From: an uncultured Bacteroidales bacterium
GTDB lineage: Bacteria > Bacteroidota > Bacteroidia > Bacteroidales > Paludibacteraceae
Direction: 5' to 3'
Assembly: GCA_944321745.1 (NCBI GenBank)
Contig: CALUML010000007.1
Span: 1 to 43,468 of the forward strand
DNA: 43,468 nt
Below the pieces are notes generated by a model. It ran no database searches, was not told the origin of the DNA, and saw only the letters and a program-made list of their open reading frames with translations. Positions within the stretch are counted from its first letter, which is position 1; each line of letters opens with the position of its first letter. The position numbers and the translations under genes are program-made. Of this stretch, positions 1-6,689 are shown one piece after another.

Positions 1-534
1 ATACGCCGTCTGGAGAAGGCATACCGCAGAGGTACTCTTACCAAAGACAATATCAACAAGCGCGGATACAACAAGTTCCTGAAAATGGAAGGAGATGTGA
101 AAGTGACCATCAATTACGAGAAACTGGAGAAAGATGCGAAATGGGATGGTCTCAAAGGATACCTTACCAATACGAATATACCTGTCAATGACGTATATGC
201 CGCCTACCATAACCTATGGCATGTTGAAAGGGCCTTCCGCATATCAAAATCAAAGATTGAGATAAGACCAATGTTTCACTTTACAAGGCGAAGGATAGAA
301 GCCCATGTCTGTATCTGCTTCGTGGCCTTGAAAGTTTACAAGGAATTGGAACGTCTGCTGAAACTCTCCGGCATAAATATGAGTGTGGACAAGGTACTCG
401 AACTTGCTAAAACTATAGTGACTATACAGATTACATTGCCTCAAAGCAAGCAAACAATCAACAGAACTATGCTGATGAAACGCCATCAACGCATTGCGCC
501 ATTGTTCACAGATGAATTTTGGGTGACACGTTGA
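1..534 (+). CDS. IS1634-like transposase, C-terminal part (5' end outside window)
   Basis: The reading frame is open from base 1 to the TGA before base 535, so only the last 177 residues are in view. The C-terminal half has the layout of IS1634/IS4-type DDE transposases: WDGLKGYLTNT, then YHNLWHVERAFR, where the Glu of VERAFR is the likely third catalytic acid, then RPMFHFTRRRIEAHV and a conserved CFVAL helix. The aspartates of the DDE triad lie upstream of the window. The protein would catalyse cut-and-paste transposition of its own element. The right end of the element should lie just after the stop codon, but I cannot place the inverted repeat without the left end. The start of the window inside this gene fits an assembly break at a multicopy element. 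Family assignment is by remembered motif pattern. Confidence 0.8.
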   Translation: MRRLEKAYRRGTLTKDNINKRGYNKFLKMEGDVKVTINYEKLEKDAKWDGLKGYLTNTNIPVNDVYAAYHNLWHVERAFRISKSKIEIRPMFHFTRRRIEAHVCICFVALKVYKELERLLKLSGINMSVDKVLELAKTIVTIQITLPQSKQTINRTMLMKRHQRIAPLFTDEFWVTR

Positions 535-722
535 CGAAGTCAGGAAAAAAGCCATGCCCGACTCCCACAAAGGCCGTCTTCGGCTTGTCGGCCAACAGTC
601 GGTCGGCAACCAACGTGAAAAGCCTGCATGACGGCCATGCGGGGCTTGCCGCCATGCGGGGCATGGGCAAAAAGAAAGATGCTGACTGCGTTGTTACCTG
701 CAATCAGCATCTTCCCCTTTTG
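535..722. other. Intergenic flank between IS and tRNA-Lys
   Basis: The right end of the insertion sequence probably lies at the start of this stretch. It also holds a repeated GCCATGCGGGGC segment (about 637-667) and the tRNA terminator. The short open frames here show no protein-like composition and overlap the tRNA, so I call no gene. Confidence 0.4.
676..713 (-). terminator. Rho-independent terminator of tRNA-Lys
   Basis: On the minus strand a perfect 10-bp stem (AAGATGCTGA with TCAGCATCTT) is followed by CTTTCTTTTTG. It starts about 10 nt after the tRNA 3' end, which fits termination of the tRNA transcript. Confidence 0.7.
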
Positions 723-795
723 TGACCCCAGAGGGGCTCGAACCCTCGACCCACAGATTAAGAGTCTGTTGCTCTACCAACTGAGCTACGGAGTC
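723..795 (-). tRNA. tRNA-Lys (anticodon CTT)
   Basis: The minus strand folds into a full cloverleaf of 73 nt. The acceptor stem is GACTCCG with TGGGGTC (two G-T pairs) and discriminator A. The D arm reads TAGCTCAGTTGGTAGAGCA. The anticodon stem ACAGA/TCTGT closes a 7-nt loop CTCTTAA with anticodon CTT, and the T arm contains GGTTCGAGCC. CCA is not encoded (the next bases give CA). It reads AAG lysine codons. It stands alone with its own promoter and terminator. Confidence 0.97.
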
Positions 796-810
796 ATCGT
801 TAACGGGTTG

Positions 811-818
811 CAAAGGTA
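811..818 (-). promoter_or_regulatory. Bacteroidetes -7 element before tRNA-Lys
   Basis: TACCTTTG on the minus strand matches the Bacteroidetes sigma-ABfr -7 consensus TAnnTTTG and lies 15 nt upstream of the tRNA 5' end. I see no clear TTTG at the -33 position. Confidence 0.6.
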
Positions 819-986
819 AGCATTTTCTTGGTTTCTCCATCTGTTTTGCGGAAAAAATCTTTTCTTTTTTCGCAAAATGCCTTCCAAGGGGGCGTGGAGG
901 GCGTTTTGCCGGGAAGCCGGACGGCCGGGTGGAGAACATGCCTTAATATTATGGGGTGCATCATGCGTTTTTTCAAACGAAATATT

Positions 987-994
987 TAACTTTG
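987..994 (+). promoter_or_regulatory. -7 element of the sugar-nucleotide operon
   Basis: TAACTTTG matches TAnnTTTG and lies 28 nt upstream of the start codon at 1023. The -33 position has only a T-rich stretch. It is the likely promoter for the nucleotidyltransferase and galE. Confidence 0.6.
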
Positions 995-1022
995 CATCAT
1001 TGAATTCTAAAAACATACTCGT

Positions 1023-1928
1023 ATGAAACCTACATTATTCGTATTGGCAGCCGGCATGGGAAGCCGTTATGGCGGCCTGAAGCAGCTCGACGGGCTTGGC
1101 CCGAACGGGGAAACCATCATGGATTATTCCATATATGATGCCATCCGTGCCGGGTTCGGCAAGATTGTCTTTGTCATCCGCAAAAGTTTCGAGGCCGATT
1201 TCCGCGCCATCGTGGTGGAAAAATTCAAGGACAAGGTGGATGTGGAAGTCGTGTTCCAGGACATCACCGACGTGCCCGAAGGATGCACCTACAACCCCGA
1301 ACGCTCGAAGCCGTGGGGTACCAACCATGCCCTGCTGATGGGCAAGGACGCCATTCACGAGCCGTTTGCCGTGATCAACGCCGACGACTTCTACGGCAAG
1401 GAGTCGTTTGCCGTCATCGCCGACTTCCTCCGCAGCGTGGAAGGCAAGCAGAATGAGTATTGCATGGTGGGCTACCGCGTGGGCAACACCCTTTCCGAAA
1501 GCGGCTCGGTGAGCCGTGGCGTGTGCGTGGTGGATGCCGACAACTACCTGCAAAACGTGGTGGAACGCACGTCCATCGAGGAAAAGAACGGCGTCATTTA
1601 TTACGTGGACGACAACGGCGAAGACGTGGCCATACCCGCCGACACGCCCGTGTCGATGAACATGTGGGGCTTCACGCCCGACTATTTCGACTATTCGCTG
1701 GAGGCTTTCAAGCAGTTCCTGGCCACGGAAGGCGACAAACTGAAGTCGGAATTCTACATCCCGCTGGTGGTGAACAACCTCATCGTGGCGGGCAAGGCCA
1801 CCTGCAAGGTGCTCGACACGCCCGCCAAGTGGTTCGGTGTGACGTATGCCGAAGACCGCCCGCAGGTGGTGCTCAAAATCAACGAGCTGATTCGCAAAGG
1901 CGATTATCCGGAAAAGTTGTTCAAATAA
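1023..1928 (+). CDS. Sugar-phosphate nucleotidyltransferase (NTP transferase family)
   Basis: 301 residues, close to full family length. The N-terminus LAAGMGSRYGGLKQ is the nucleotide-binding signature of the RmlA/GlmU-type NTP transferase fold (G-x-G-x-R). INADDFYG near residue 120 supplies the metal-binding aspartates. The enzyme should join a sugar phosphate to an NTP, giving an NDP-sugar and pyrophosphate in the cytoplasm. The specific sugar and nucleotide cannot be read from sequence. It lies 15 bp upstream of galE on the same strand, and manA follows, so a role in supplying activated sugars for surface polysaccharide is plausible. The ATG at 1023 lies close behind a good -7 promoter element, which supports the start. 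Confidence 0.85.
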   Translation: MKPTLFVLAAGMGSRYGGLKQLDGLGPNGETIMDYSIYDAIRAGFGKIVFVIRKSFEADFRAIVVEKFKDKVDVEVVFQDITDVPEGCTYNPERSKPWGTNHALLMGKDAIHEPFAVINADDFYGKESFAVIADFLRSVEGKQNEYCMVGYRVGNTLSESGSVSRGVCVVDADNYLQNVVERTSIEEKNGVIYYVDDNGEDVAIPADTPVSMNMWGFTPDYFDYSLEAFKQFLATEGDKLKSEFYIPLVVNNLIVAGKATCKVLDTPAKWFGVTYAEDRPQVVLKINELIRKGDYPEKLFK

Positions 1929-1943
1929 TAAATCGATTCTGTC

Positions 1944-2996
1944 ATGGCAAAAATATTGGTAACAGGCGGCACCGGATATATCGGGTCGCACACCGTCGTC
2001 GAACTGCAAAAGGTGGGCTTCGAGGTGGTCATCGTGGACAACCTCTCCAACTCGAACATCGAGGTGCTCAACGGCATCGAGAAGATTACCGGCATCCGCC
2101 CCGCGTTTGAAAACATCGACTGCACGGACTACATGGCACTCGACCGCATGTTCGAGAAATATCCCGGCATCGAGGCCATCATCCACTTTGCCGCCAGCAA
2201 GGCCGTGGGCGAATCGGTGGAAAAGCCCCTGCTGTACTACCGCAACAACCTCACCTCGCTCATCAACCTGCTGCAGCTGATGCCCATCCACAAGGTGAAA
2301 CATTTCGTGTTCTCCTCGTCGTGCACGGTGTACGGCCAGCCGGACGAGCTGCCGGTGACGGAGAACGCCCCCATCAAGCCTGCCCTGTCGCCCTACGGCA
2401 ACACCAAGCAGATATGCGAGGAAATCATCCAGGACACCAGCCACTCCAACCCTTTCTACCGTGCCATCATCCTGCGCTACTTCAACCCCATCGGGGCGCA
2501 CCCCAGCGCGGAGATAGGCGAACTGCCCAACGGCGTGCCCAACAACCTGCTGCCCTACGTGACGCAGACGGCCGCCGGCCTGCGCAAGGAGCTGAAGGTG
2601 TTCGGCAATGACTACAACACCCCCGACGGCACCTGCATACGCGACTACATCAACGTGGTCGATTTGGCCAAGGCGCACGTCATCGCCGTGCAACGCCTGC
2701 TGGACGAAAAGGGCGAAAAGGCCGTGGAAATATTCAACCTCGGCACGGGTACGGGCCTCTCGGTGCTCGACATCGTGAACACCTTCGAGCGGGTGAACGG
2801 CGTGAAAGTGCCCCACAGCTTCGCCCCGCGCCGCGAAGGCGACATCGAAAAGGTGTGGGCCGACCCGACGCGCGCCAACACCGTGCTGGGCTGGAAGGCT
2901 CAGGAAACGGTGGAAGACACGCTGAAGAGTGCCTGGACCTGGGAATGCAGGCTCGCCAAGCTGCGCGAAGAAAAAGCCGCTAACGCCGAAGAATGA
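1944..2996 (+). CDS. galE: UDP-glucose 4-epimerase
   Basis: 350 residues, slightly above the usual 330-345. The N-terminal Rossmann motif GGTGYIGSH binds NAD. DNLSNSN follows at the usual place. The catalytic Ser is in SSSCTVYG, and the Tyr and Lys are in SPYGNTK (YxxxK). FNPIGAHPS and RDYINVVDLA are typical of GalE. It interconverts UDP-glucose and UDP-galactose through a 4-keto intermediate in the cytoplasm, as part of the Leloir pathway and of sugar-nucleotide supply. It starts 15 bp after the nucleotidyltransferase, so the two are probably co-transcribed. The C-terminus is rich in Lys, Ala and Glu and extends a little beyond the fold. Confidence 0.96.
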   Translation: MAKILVTGGTGYIGSHTVVELQKVGFEVVIVDNLSNSNIEVLNGIEKITGIRPAFENIDCTDYMALDRMFEKYPGIEAIIHFAASKAVGESVEKPLLYYRNNLTSLINLLQLMPIHKVKHFVFSSSCTVYGQPDELPVTENAPIKPALSPYGNTKQICEEIIQDTSHSNPFYRAIILRYFNPIGAHPSAEIGELPNGVPNNLLPYVTQTAAGLRKELKVFGNDYNTPDGTCIRDYINVVDLAKAHVIAVQRLLDEKGEKAVEIFNLGTGTGLSVLDIVNTFERVNGVKVPHSFAPRREGDIEKVWADPTRANTVLGWKAQETVEDTLKSAWTWECRLAKLREEKAANAEE

Positions 2997-3117
2997 AAAC
3001 AATGGACAATGAACAATGAACAATTGGCGGCACGTTCCTTTTTCTTGTCGCTAATTGTTCACTGTCCATTGTTCATTGTCCATTGTTCATTGTTCATTGT
3101 TCACTGTTCATTGTATT
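2997..3117. repeat. Inverted arrays of a GTTCATT-type short repeat
   Basis: A short array of (ACAATGA)-type units at 2997-3025 faces an inverse array of GTTCATT/GTCCATT units at 3053-3117 across about 27 bp. The arms can pair from AATTGTTC outward and form a long imperfect hairpin between galE and manA. The right array runs to the manA start codon, so it would sit in the leader of that message. Confidence 0.85.
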
Positions 3118-3118
3118 C

Positions 3119-4096
3119 ATGCTTTATCCCTTGAAATTTTCCCCCATCTTGAAAGACAAGATATGGGGCGGTACGAAATTGAAAACCTTGTTCAACAAGC
3201 CAGCCACGTCCGACCACCTCGGCGAAAGCTGGGAACTGTCCGGCTACGAAGGCGACGAGTCTGTGGTGACCAACGGCTTCCTGGCAGGCAACAACCTGGC
3301 CGAACTGCTCGAAGTGTACATGGGCGACCTGGTGGGCGACCGGGTGTTCGAACGCTACGGGCACACCTTCCCCCTGCTGTTCAAGCTCATTGACGCGAAC
3401 GACAACCTCTCCATCCAGGTGCATCCGAACGACGAGACGGCCCGGGCACGCCACGACTCCCTGGGCAAGACCGAGATGTGGTACGTGGTGGATGCCGACC
3501 CGGGTGCCGAGCTGATCATCGGCTTCGCGCACGACTCGTCCAAGGAAGAATACAGCCAGGCCGTGGAGCGCGGCGAAGTGGAACGACTCCTGCAACACGT
3601 GCCGGTGCAGCGCGGCGACGTGTTCTTCATCCCCGCCGGGCTGGTGCATGCCATCGGGCGCGGTGTGGTGGTGGCCGAGATACAGGAGTCCAGCGACATT
3701 ACCTACCGCATCTACGATTACAAGCGCAAGGATGCCAACGGCCACGAACGCGAACTGCACGTGGCGCAGGCACTCGACGTGATTGACTTCGCCGCCAGCA
3801 CGCGCCCCAAAACTCCCTACGAACCTCGGCTCAACGAACCGGTGACGCTGGTGTCATGCGACTACTTTACCACCAACTCCCTGCGCTTCGACCGCGAAGT
3901 GGTGCGCGATTACGCCCCCATCGACTCCTTTGTGGCCTACATGTGCCTCGAAGGCGCGTTCGACATCGTGTGTGAAGGGGAGAAAACGCCGGTGCAGCGG
4001 GGCGAAACCGTCCTCGTGCCCGCCGCCATCAACGAGGTGAAGCTCGTGCCCTCGCAGCCCAGCGCCCTGCTCGAAGTGTACGTGCAGGCGAAGTGA
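3119..4096 (+). CDS. manA: Mannose-6-phosphate isomerase, class I
   Basis: 325 residues. The start at 3119 (MLYPLKFSPILKDKIWGG) is preferred over an in-frame ATG at 3083, because the extra residues would come from the upstream repeat. Zinc ligands are visible: Gln100 and His102 in IQVHPND, Glu119 in TEMWYV and His177 in GLVHAIG. IWGG near the N-terminus and the cupin-like C-terminal half fit the type I family. It interconverts mannose-6-phosphate and fructose-6-phosphate in the cytoplasm, feeding GDP-mannose/fucose synthesis or mannose use. It follows galE but is separated from it by a repeat-rich spacer, so co-transcription is possible but not certain. Confidence 0.93.
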   Translation: MLYPLKFSPILKDKIWGGTKLKTLFNKPATSDHLGESWELSGYEGDESVVTNGFLAGNNLAELLEVYMGDLVGDRVFERYGHTFPLLFKLIDANDNLSIQVHPNDETARARHDSLGKTEMWYVVDADPGAELIIGFAHDSSKEEYSQAVERGEVERLLQHVPVQRGDVFFIPAGLVHAIGRGVVVAEIQESSDITYRIYDYKRKDANGHERELHVAQALDVIDFAASTRPKTPYEPRLNEPVTLVSCDYFTTNSLRFDREVVRDYAPIDSFVAYMCLEGAFDIVCEGEKTPVQRGETVLVPAAINEVKLVPSQPSALLEVYVQAK

Positions 4097-4163
4097 GACG
4101 ATTGGGCACACGGAATACACGGAGAATACGGATTTATACGGATTTTCCCCGTGGATAACGCAG

Positions 4164-4200
4164 CAAGGCGCAGATTGTTTTCGAGACAATCTGCGCCTTG
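4164..4200. terminator. Bidirectional terminator between manA and the 4221 gene
   Basis: A perfect 15-bp stem (CAAGGCGCAGATTGT with its complement) closes a 7-nt loop. It sits between two convergent genes and is followed by CATTTTAT on the plus strand. The upstream 4097-4160 carries ACGGATTTATACGG-type repetitive sequence. Confidence 0.65.
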
Positions 4201-4217
4201 ACCATTTTATCTGCATT

Positions 4218-4380
4218 CTTCTAAAAGCTCACCGCCAGCGACACGCCTGCCACGGGAGTCCGCACCGTGGCGGTCGAAAGGGACGACACGTAAGGCTGCA
4301 AGCGCACATCGAGGGTGGACGACAGCTGCTGGCGGCGCAGGTCCTGCTCGTACATGTTCTTCACCTTGGCCACCCGCACG
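4218..4380. repeat. 163-bp direct repeat, copy 1 (3' end of paralog 1)
   Basis: This segment matches 4925-5087 at 162 of 163 positions (A at 4278 against G at 4985). It covers the last 52 or so codons and the stop of the 4221 gene. Identity stops abruptly at 4380/5087, although the proteins remain homologous beyond it. Confidence 0.9.
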
Positions 4381-4898
4381 GCATCCACGGCGGCGCACAC
4401 GTCCAATGCCAGATAACCCAAGAACCCGGCCAACAACACAAAATCAGCCATCGGTGGATAGACAAACACCATGGCTATGCCGCCATATGTCCCCACCAAA
4501 AGACTGCCCGCTGCGCCTCCCAAATAAGCGAAGCCGCGTCCCACTTCACCGCATATCATCTGCCCCAAACCGGGAATGAGTACTGAACACACGCTACTCA
4601 CCGCCGGTATGTAGCGGTCGCCCGGCTGGCGGTCATAGGTTTTCGGGTCGTACAACGCTTTGTAGTGCTTGTAACGCATACCGGGTTGTATGCCCGCCGC
4701 AACGTGCGACTCTACCTCGCCCAGCCCAATGGTCGGGGCGGAAACCTCCGACCCCTCAAGCCGGTGGCCCCGGCAGATGTCTGCTTGCTGGTTGTTCTCC
4801 TTCACCGAAGTGCTTTCGTGGTGCGCACCGGTATCCTGTGCCCACAGGCCCGGCAGGCACATGCCCGCCAGCAGAAAGACAAATACAAACTTTTTCAT
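4221..4898 (-). CDS. Small exported/membrane protein, paralog 1 of 3
   Basis: 225 residues. The start at 4898 gives a signal peptide (MKKFVFVFLLAGMCLPGLWAQ) that ends like a signal peptidase I site. About 55 residues of variable sequence follow, then PGMRYKHYKALYDPKTY, then hydrophobic segments around SSVCSVLIPGLGQMICG and GYLALDVCAAVDAVRVAK, which resemble TM2-like PGLGQ-G hairpins. A charged stretch KNMYEQDLRRQQ and a C-terminal tail rich in Ser, Thr and Val ending LAVSF follow. The last-residue Phe is typical of outer-membrane proteins, but the body looks like an inner-membrane hairpin, so the location is unclear. I do not recognise a function. The next gene upstream (4928) is a paralog with an almost identical 3' end. 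Confidence 0.8.
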   Translation of the reverse strand: MKKFVFVFLLAGMCLPGLWAQDTGAHHESTSVKENNQQADICRGHRLEGSEVSAPTIGLGEVESHVAAGIQPGMRYKHYKALYDPKTYDRQPGDRYIPAVSSVCSVLIPGLGQMICGEVGRGFAYLGGAAGSLLVGTYGGIAMVFVYPPMADFVLLAGFLGYLALDVCAAVDAVRVAKVKNMYEQDLRRQQLSSTLDVRLQPYVSSLSTATVRTPVAGVSLAVSF

Positions 4899-4924
4899 GA
4901 CGATTGCACGTTGAATGGTTGGCA

Positions 4925-5087
4925 CTTCTAAAAGCTCACCGCCAGCGACACGCCTGCCACGGGAGTCCGCACCGTGGCGGTCGAGAGGGACGACACGTAA
5001 GGCTGCAAGCGCACATCGAGGGTGGACGACAGCTGCTGGCGGCGCAGGTCCTGCTCGTACATGTTCTTCACCTTGGCCACCCGCACG
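4925..5087. repeat. 163-bp direct repeat, copy 2 (3' end of paralog 2)
   Basis: Second copy of the 4218-4380 segment, 707 bp away, with one mismatch. It encodes the C-terminal tail of the 4928 gene. Confidence 0.9.
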
Positions 5088-5707
5088 CCGTCCACGATGG
5101 CGCAGATGTCGATGGTCAGCATGCCCAAGCTGCCGCAAACCGCCAAGGTTGCTCCTGCGTCCGGGTTGTCGTACATGATGGCAGCCCCGATGACCGTGAG
5201 CACGGAGCAACCGAACGCGCCGCCGAGGTAGCCGAAGCCGCGTCCCACCTCGTCGCACAGCATCTGCCCCAGCCCCGGGATGAGCCATGAGCACACGCCG
5301 CTGAGGGCGGGGCTGTAGGGGTCGACGGGCAGGCGGATGTACGAGGACGGGCGGTACAGGTTTTGGTATTCGCGGTAACGCATGCCGGGGGTCACCAAGT
5401 CGGTTGTGCCATAATCCACGTTGGCGTAGATGTCATAGAGCGGGGATGTCTCGGTGGCGGGCTTGCGTGCCTGGTCGAACACCTGGTTGGCACCGTTGGC
5501 GTAGCGGATGAGCAGCACGTCGGCGGTGGGCAGGAAGAATTCCGGTCCGTCGGGATTGTCGGTGCGTTTGTACTTGATTTCGTCCGGGCTCACTTGCAGC
5601 ACCTTGGCCTCGATGTCGGTACCGTCGCGCAATGTGATGAGGTCCTGCGCCTGCATGGCGGCCATGCACAGGAGCGGGAGCAAGAGGGAGAGGAGGGTTC
5701 GTTTCAT
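4928..5707 (-). CDS. Small exported/membrane protein with N-terminal SH3-like module, paralog 2 of 3
   Basis: 259 residues from the ATG at 5707, with signal peptide MKRTLLSLLLPLLCMAAMQAQ. Unlike its two paralogs it has an added domain at about residues 22-75 (ITLRDGTDIEAKVLQVSPDE to VLLIRYANG). This is a beta-rich repeat module common in secreted Bacteroidetes proteins and similar to the modules in the 19066 protein. The shared part follows: PGMRYREYQNLY, SGVCSWLIPGLGQMLCDEVG, a second hydrophobic pair, VRVAKVKNMYEQDLRRQQ and the LAVSF tail. It lies 29 bp upstream of paralog 1 and 14 bp downstream of paralog 3, so the three form a probable operon. Function unknown. Confidence 0.82.
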   Translation of the reverse strand: MKRTLLSLLLPLLCMAAMQAQDLITLRDGTDIEAKVLQVSPDEIKYKRTDNPDGPEFFLPTADVLLIRYANGANQVFDQARKPATETSPLYDIYANVDYGTTDLVTPGMRYREYQNLYRPSSYIRLPVDPYSPALSGVCSWLIPGLGQMLCDEVGRGFGYLGGAFGCSVLTVIGAAIMYDNPDAGATLAVCGSLGMLTIDICAIVDGVRVAKVKNMYEQDLRRQQLSSTLDVRLQPYVSSLSTATVRTPVAGVSLAVSF

Positions 5708-5721
5708 AATCTTATTTGTGG

Positions 5722-6354
5722 TTAGAAGTTCACTGCCAATGAGAAACCTGCCACGGGGGTGTTGCTCGTGGCGGTGTTGAAAGTGGATACATAGGGTTGT
5801 AGCCGCATGTCGAGGGTGGAGACTTGCCGGCGCATGTCCCGTTCGTACATGTTTTTTATCTTGGCCACCCGTGCGCCGTCCACGATGGCGCAGATGTCCA
5901 CCGCCAGCAGTCCCGCCGCGCCTCCTATTATCAGGAGAGTGCCGCCTGTCAGTGCGCCCTTGCCCGAAGAGCCTTCGGAAGTGGTAGCTTTCACTATGCC
6001 TGCGAAAAGCAATCCGTAGCCCGTACCCACGGCCGCACCGCAGGCTACCGCTCCGCCGAGGTAACCGAAGCCGCGTTCCACTTCGCCGCATATCATCTGC
6101 CCGAGGCCGGGGATGAGCCAGGAACACACGCCGCTTACGGCAGGGCTGTGGCGGTCGCCCGGCATCCGGACGTAGTCTTTCGGATTGTACAACCTCTTGT
6201 AATCCCTGTAGCGCATGTCGGGCGAAAGGTTCCCATGCATGCTTGGATGCGTGGATGTTTGTTCTGGCGCAGGCTGGCGTGCCTGGAGGTCTTGTGCCTG
6301 CATGGCGGTCAGGCACAGGAGCGAGAGCAGGAGGGAAAGGAGGTTCTTTTTCAT
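5722..6354 (-). CDS. Small exported/membrane protein, paralog 3 of 3
   Basis: 210 residues. Signal peptide MKKNLLSLLLSLLCLTAMQAQ, a short variable linker, then the family core: MRYRDYKRLYNPKDY, SGVCSWLIPGLGQMICGEV with GFGYLGG, a glycine-rich hydrophobic segment, LLAVDICAIVDGARVAKIKNMYERDMRRQ and a tail ending LAVNF. It is the first gene of the trio and has a Bacteroidetes-type promoter close upstream. Its 3' end has diverged from the other two (no near-identical tract), so it shows how far apart the paralogs are without recent sequence exchange. Function unknown. Confidence 0.82.
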   Translation of the reverse strand: MKKNLLSLLLSLLCLTAMQAQDLQARQPAPEQTSTHPSMHGNLSPDMRYRDYKRLYNPKDYVRMPGDRHSPAVSGVCSWLIPGLGQMICGEVERGFGYLGGAVACGAAVGTGYGLLFAGIVKATTSEGSSGKGALTGGTLLIIGGAAGLLAVDICAIVDGARVAKIKNMYERDMRRQVSTLDMRLQPYVSTFNTATSNTPVAGFSLAVNF

Positions 6355-6380
6355 ATATTATAGTATGGGATTGATTGGGA

Positions 6381-6411
6381 CAAATATACGAAGGTTATTT
6401 TGAAAAACAAG
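6381..6411 (-). promoter_or_regulatory. Promoter of the three-paralog operon
   Basis: TATATTTG (6381-6388, minus strand) fits TAnnTTTG and lies 26 nt before the ATG at 6354. CTTG at 6408-6411, 19 nt further upstream, is one base off the -33 TTTG. Confidence 0.6.
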
Positions 6412-6600
6412 GGAAAGGAAGGAAATGCCGTCCCGCCTGCTTGTGTTTTCCATTTTCCCATGGGATGTTTTCCTGTTTGTGGGCAGTAGAAGTTGTGCTC
6501 ACGATTAGGAAAACATCTGCTCACGTTTTGGAAAACGGATGAGCTTCCCCGAGCCTTCCCAACGGGAGGAATGGGAGGACGTGTCGGAAGCGGAGGCAAA
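6412..6600. other. Gap between the paralog trio and the S9 peptidase, with an inverted repeat
   Basis: No gene is evident. An 11-bp inverted repeat, GATGTTTTCCT (6464-6474) and AGGAAAACATC (6507-6517), spans a 32-nt loop. The segment also has repeated CTCACG and GGAAAAC words. Confidence 0.5.
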
Positions 6601-6640
6601 AAAAAAGAGCCGTATTCATCGGTGAATACGGCTCTTTTTT
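6601..6640. terminator. Strong terminator downstream of the S9 peptidase
   Basis: A perfect 12-bp stem (GAGCCGTATTCA with its complement) closes a TCGG tetraloop. It is flanked by an A tract on the left and TTTTTT on the right, so it works in either direction. It lies about 50 bp past the stop of the 6690 gene on the minus strand. Confidence 0.88.
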
Positions 6641-6689
6641 CATAATCCCTTCAGACGGGGACGGATGGTATGATTACATCCTCCCAACG

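Noticed and set aside
519-819. Small open frames around the tRNA
   Set aside because: They overlap the tRNA and terminator and show no protein-like features.
1035-3023. 662-codon open frame on the minus strand opposite the nucleotidyltransferase and galE
   Set aside because: It is a high-GC shadow of two well-recognised genes; its translation is rich in His, Val, Arg and Gly with no domain.
4899-5294. Longer reading frame joining paralog 1 to sequence inside paralog 2
   Set aside because: The extra N-terminal part is an out-of-frame reading of paralog 2; the ATG at 4898 gives a normal signal peptide.
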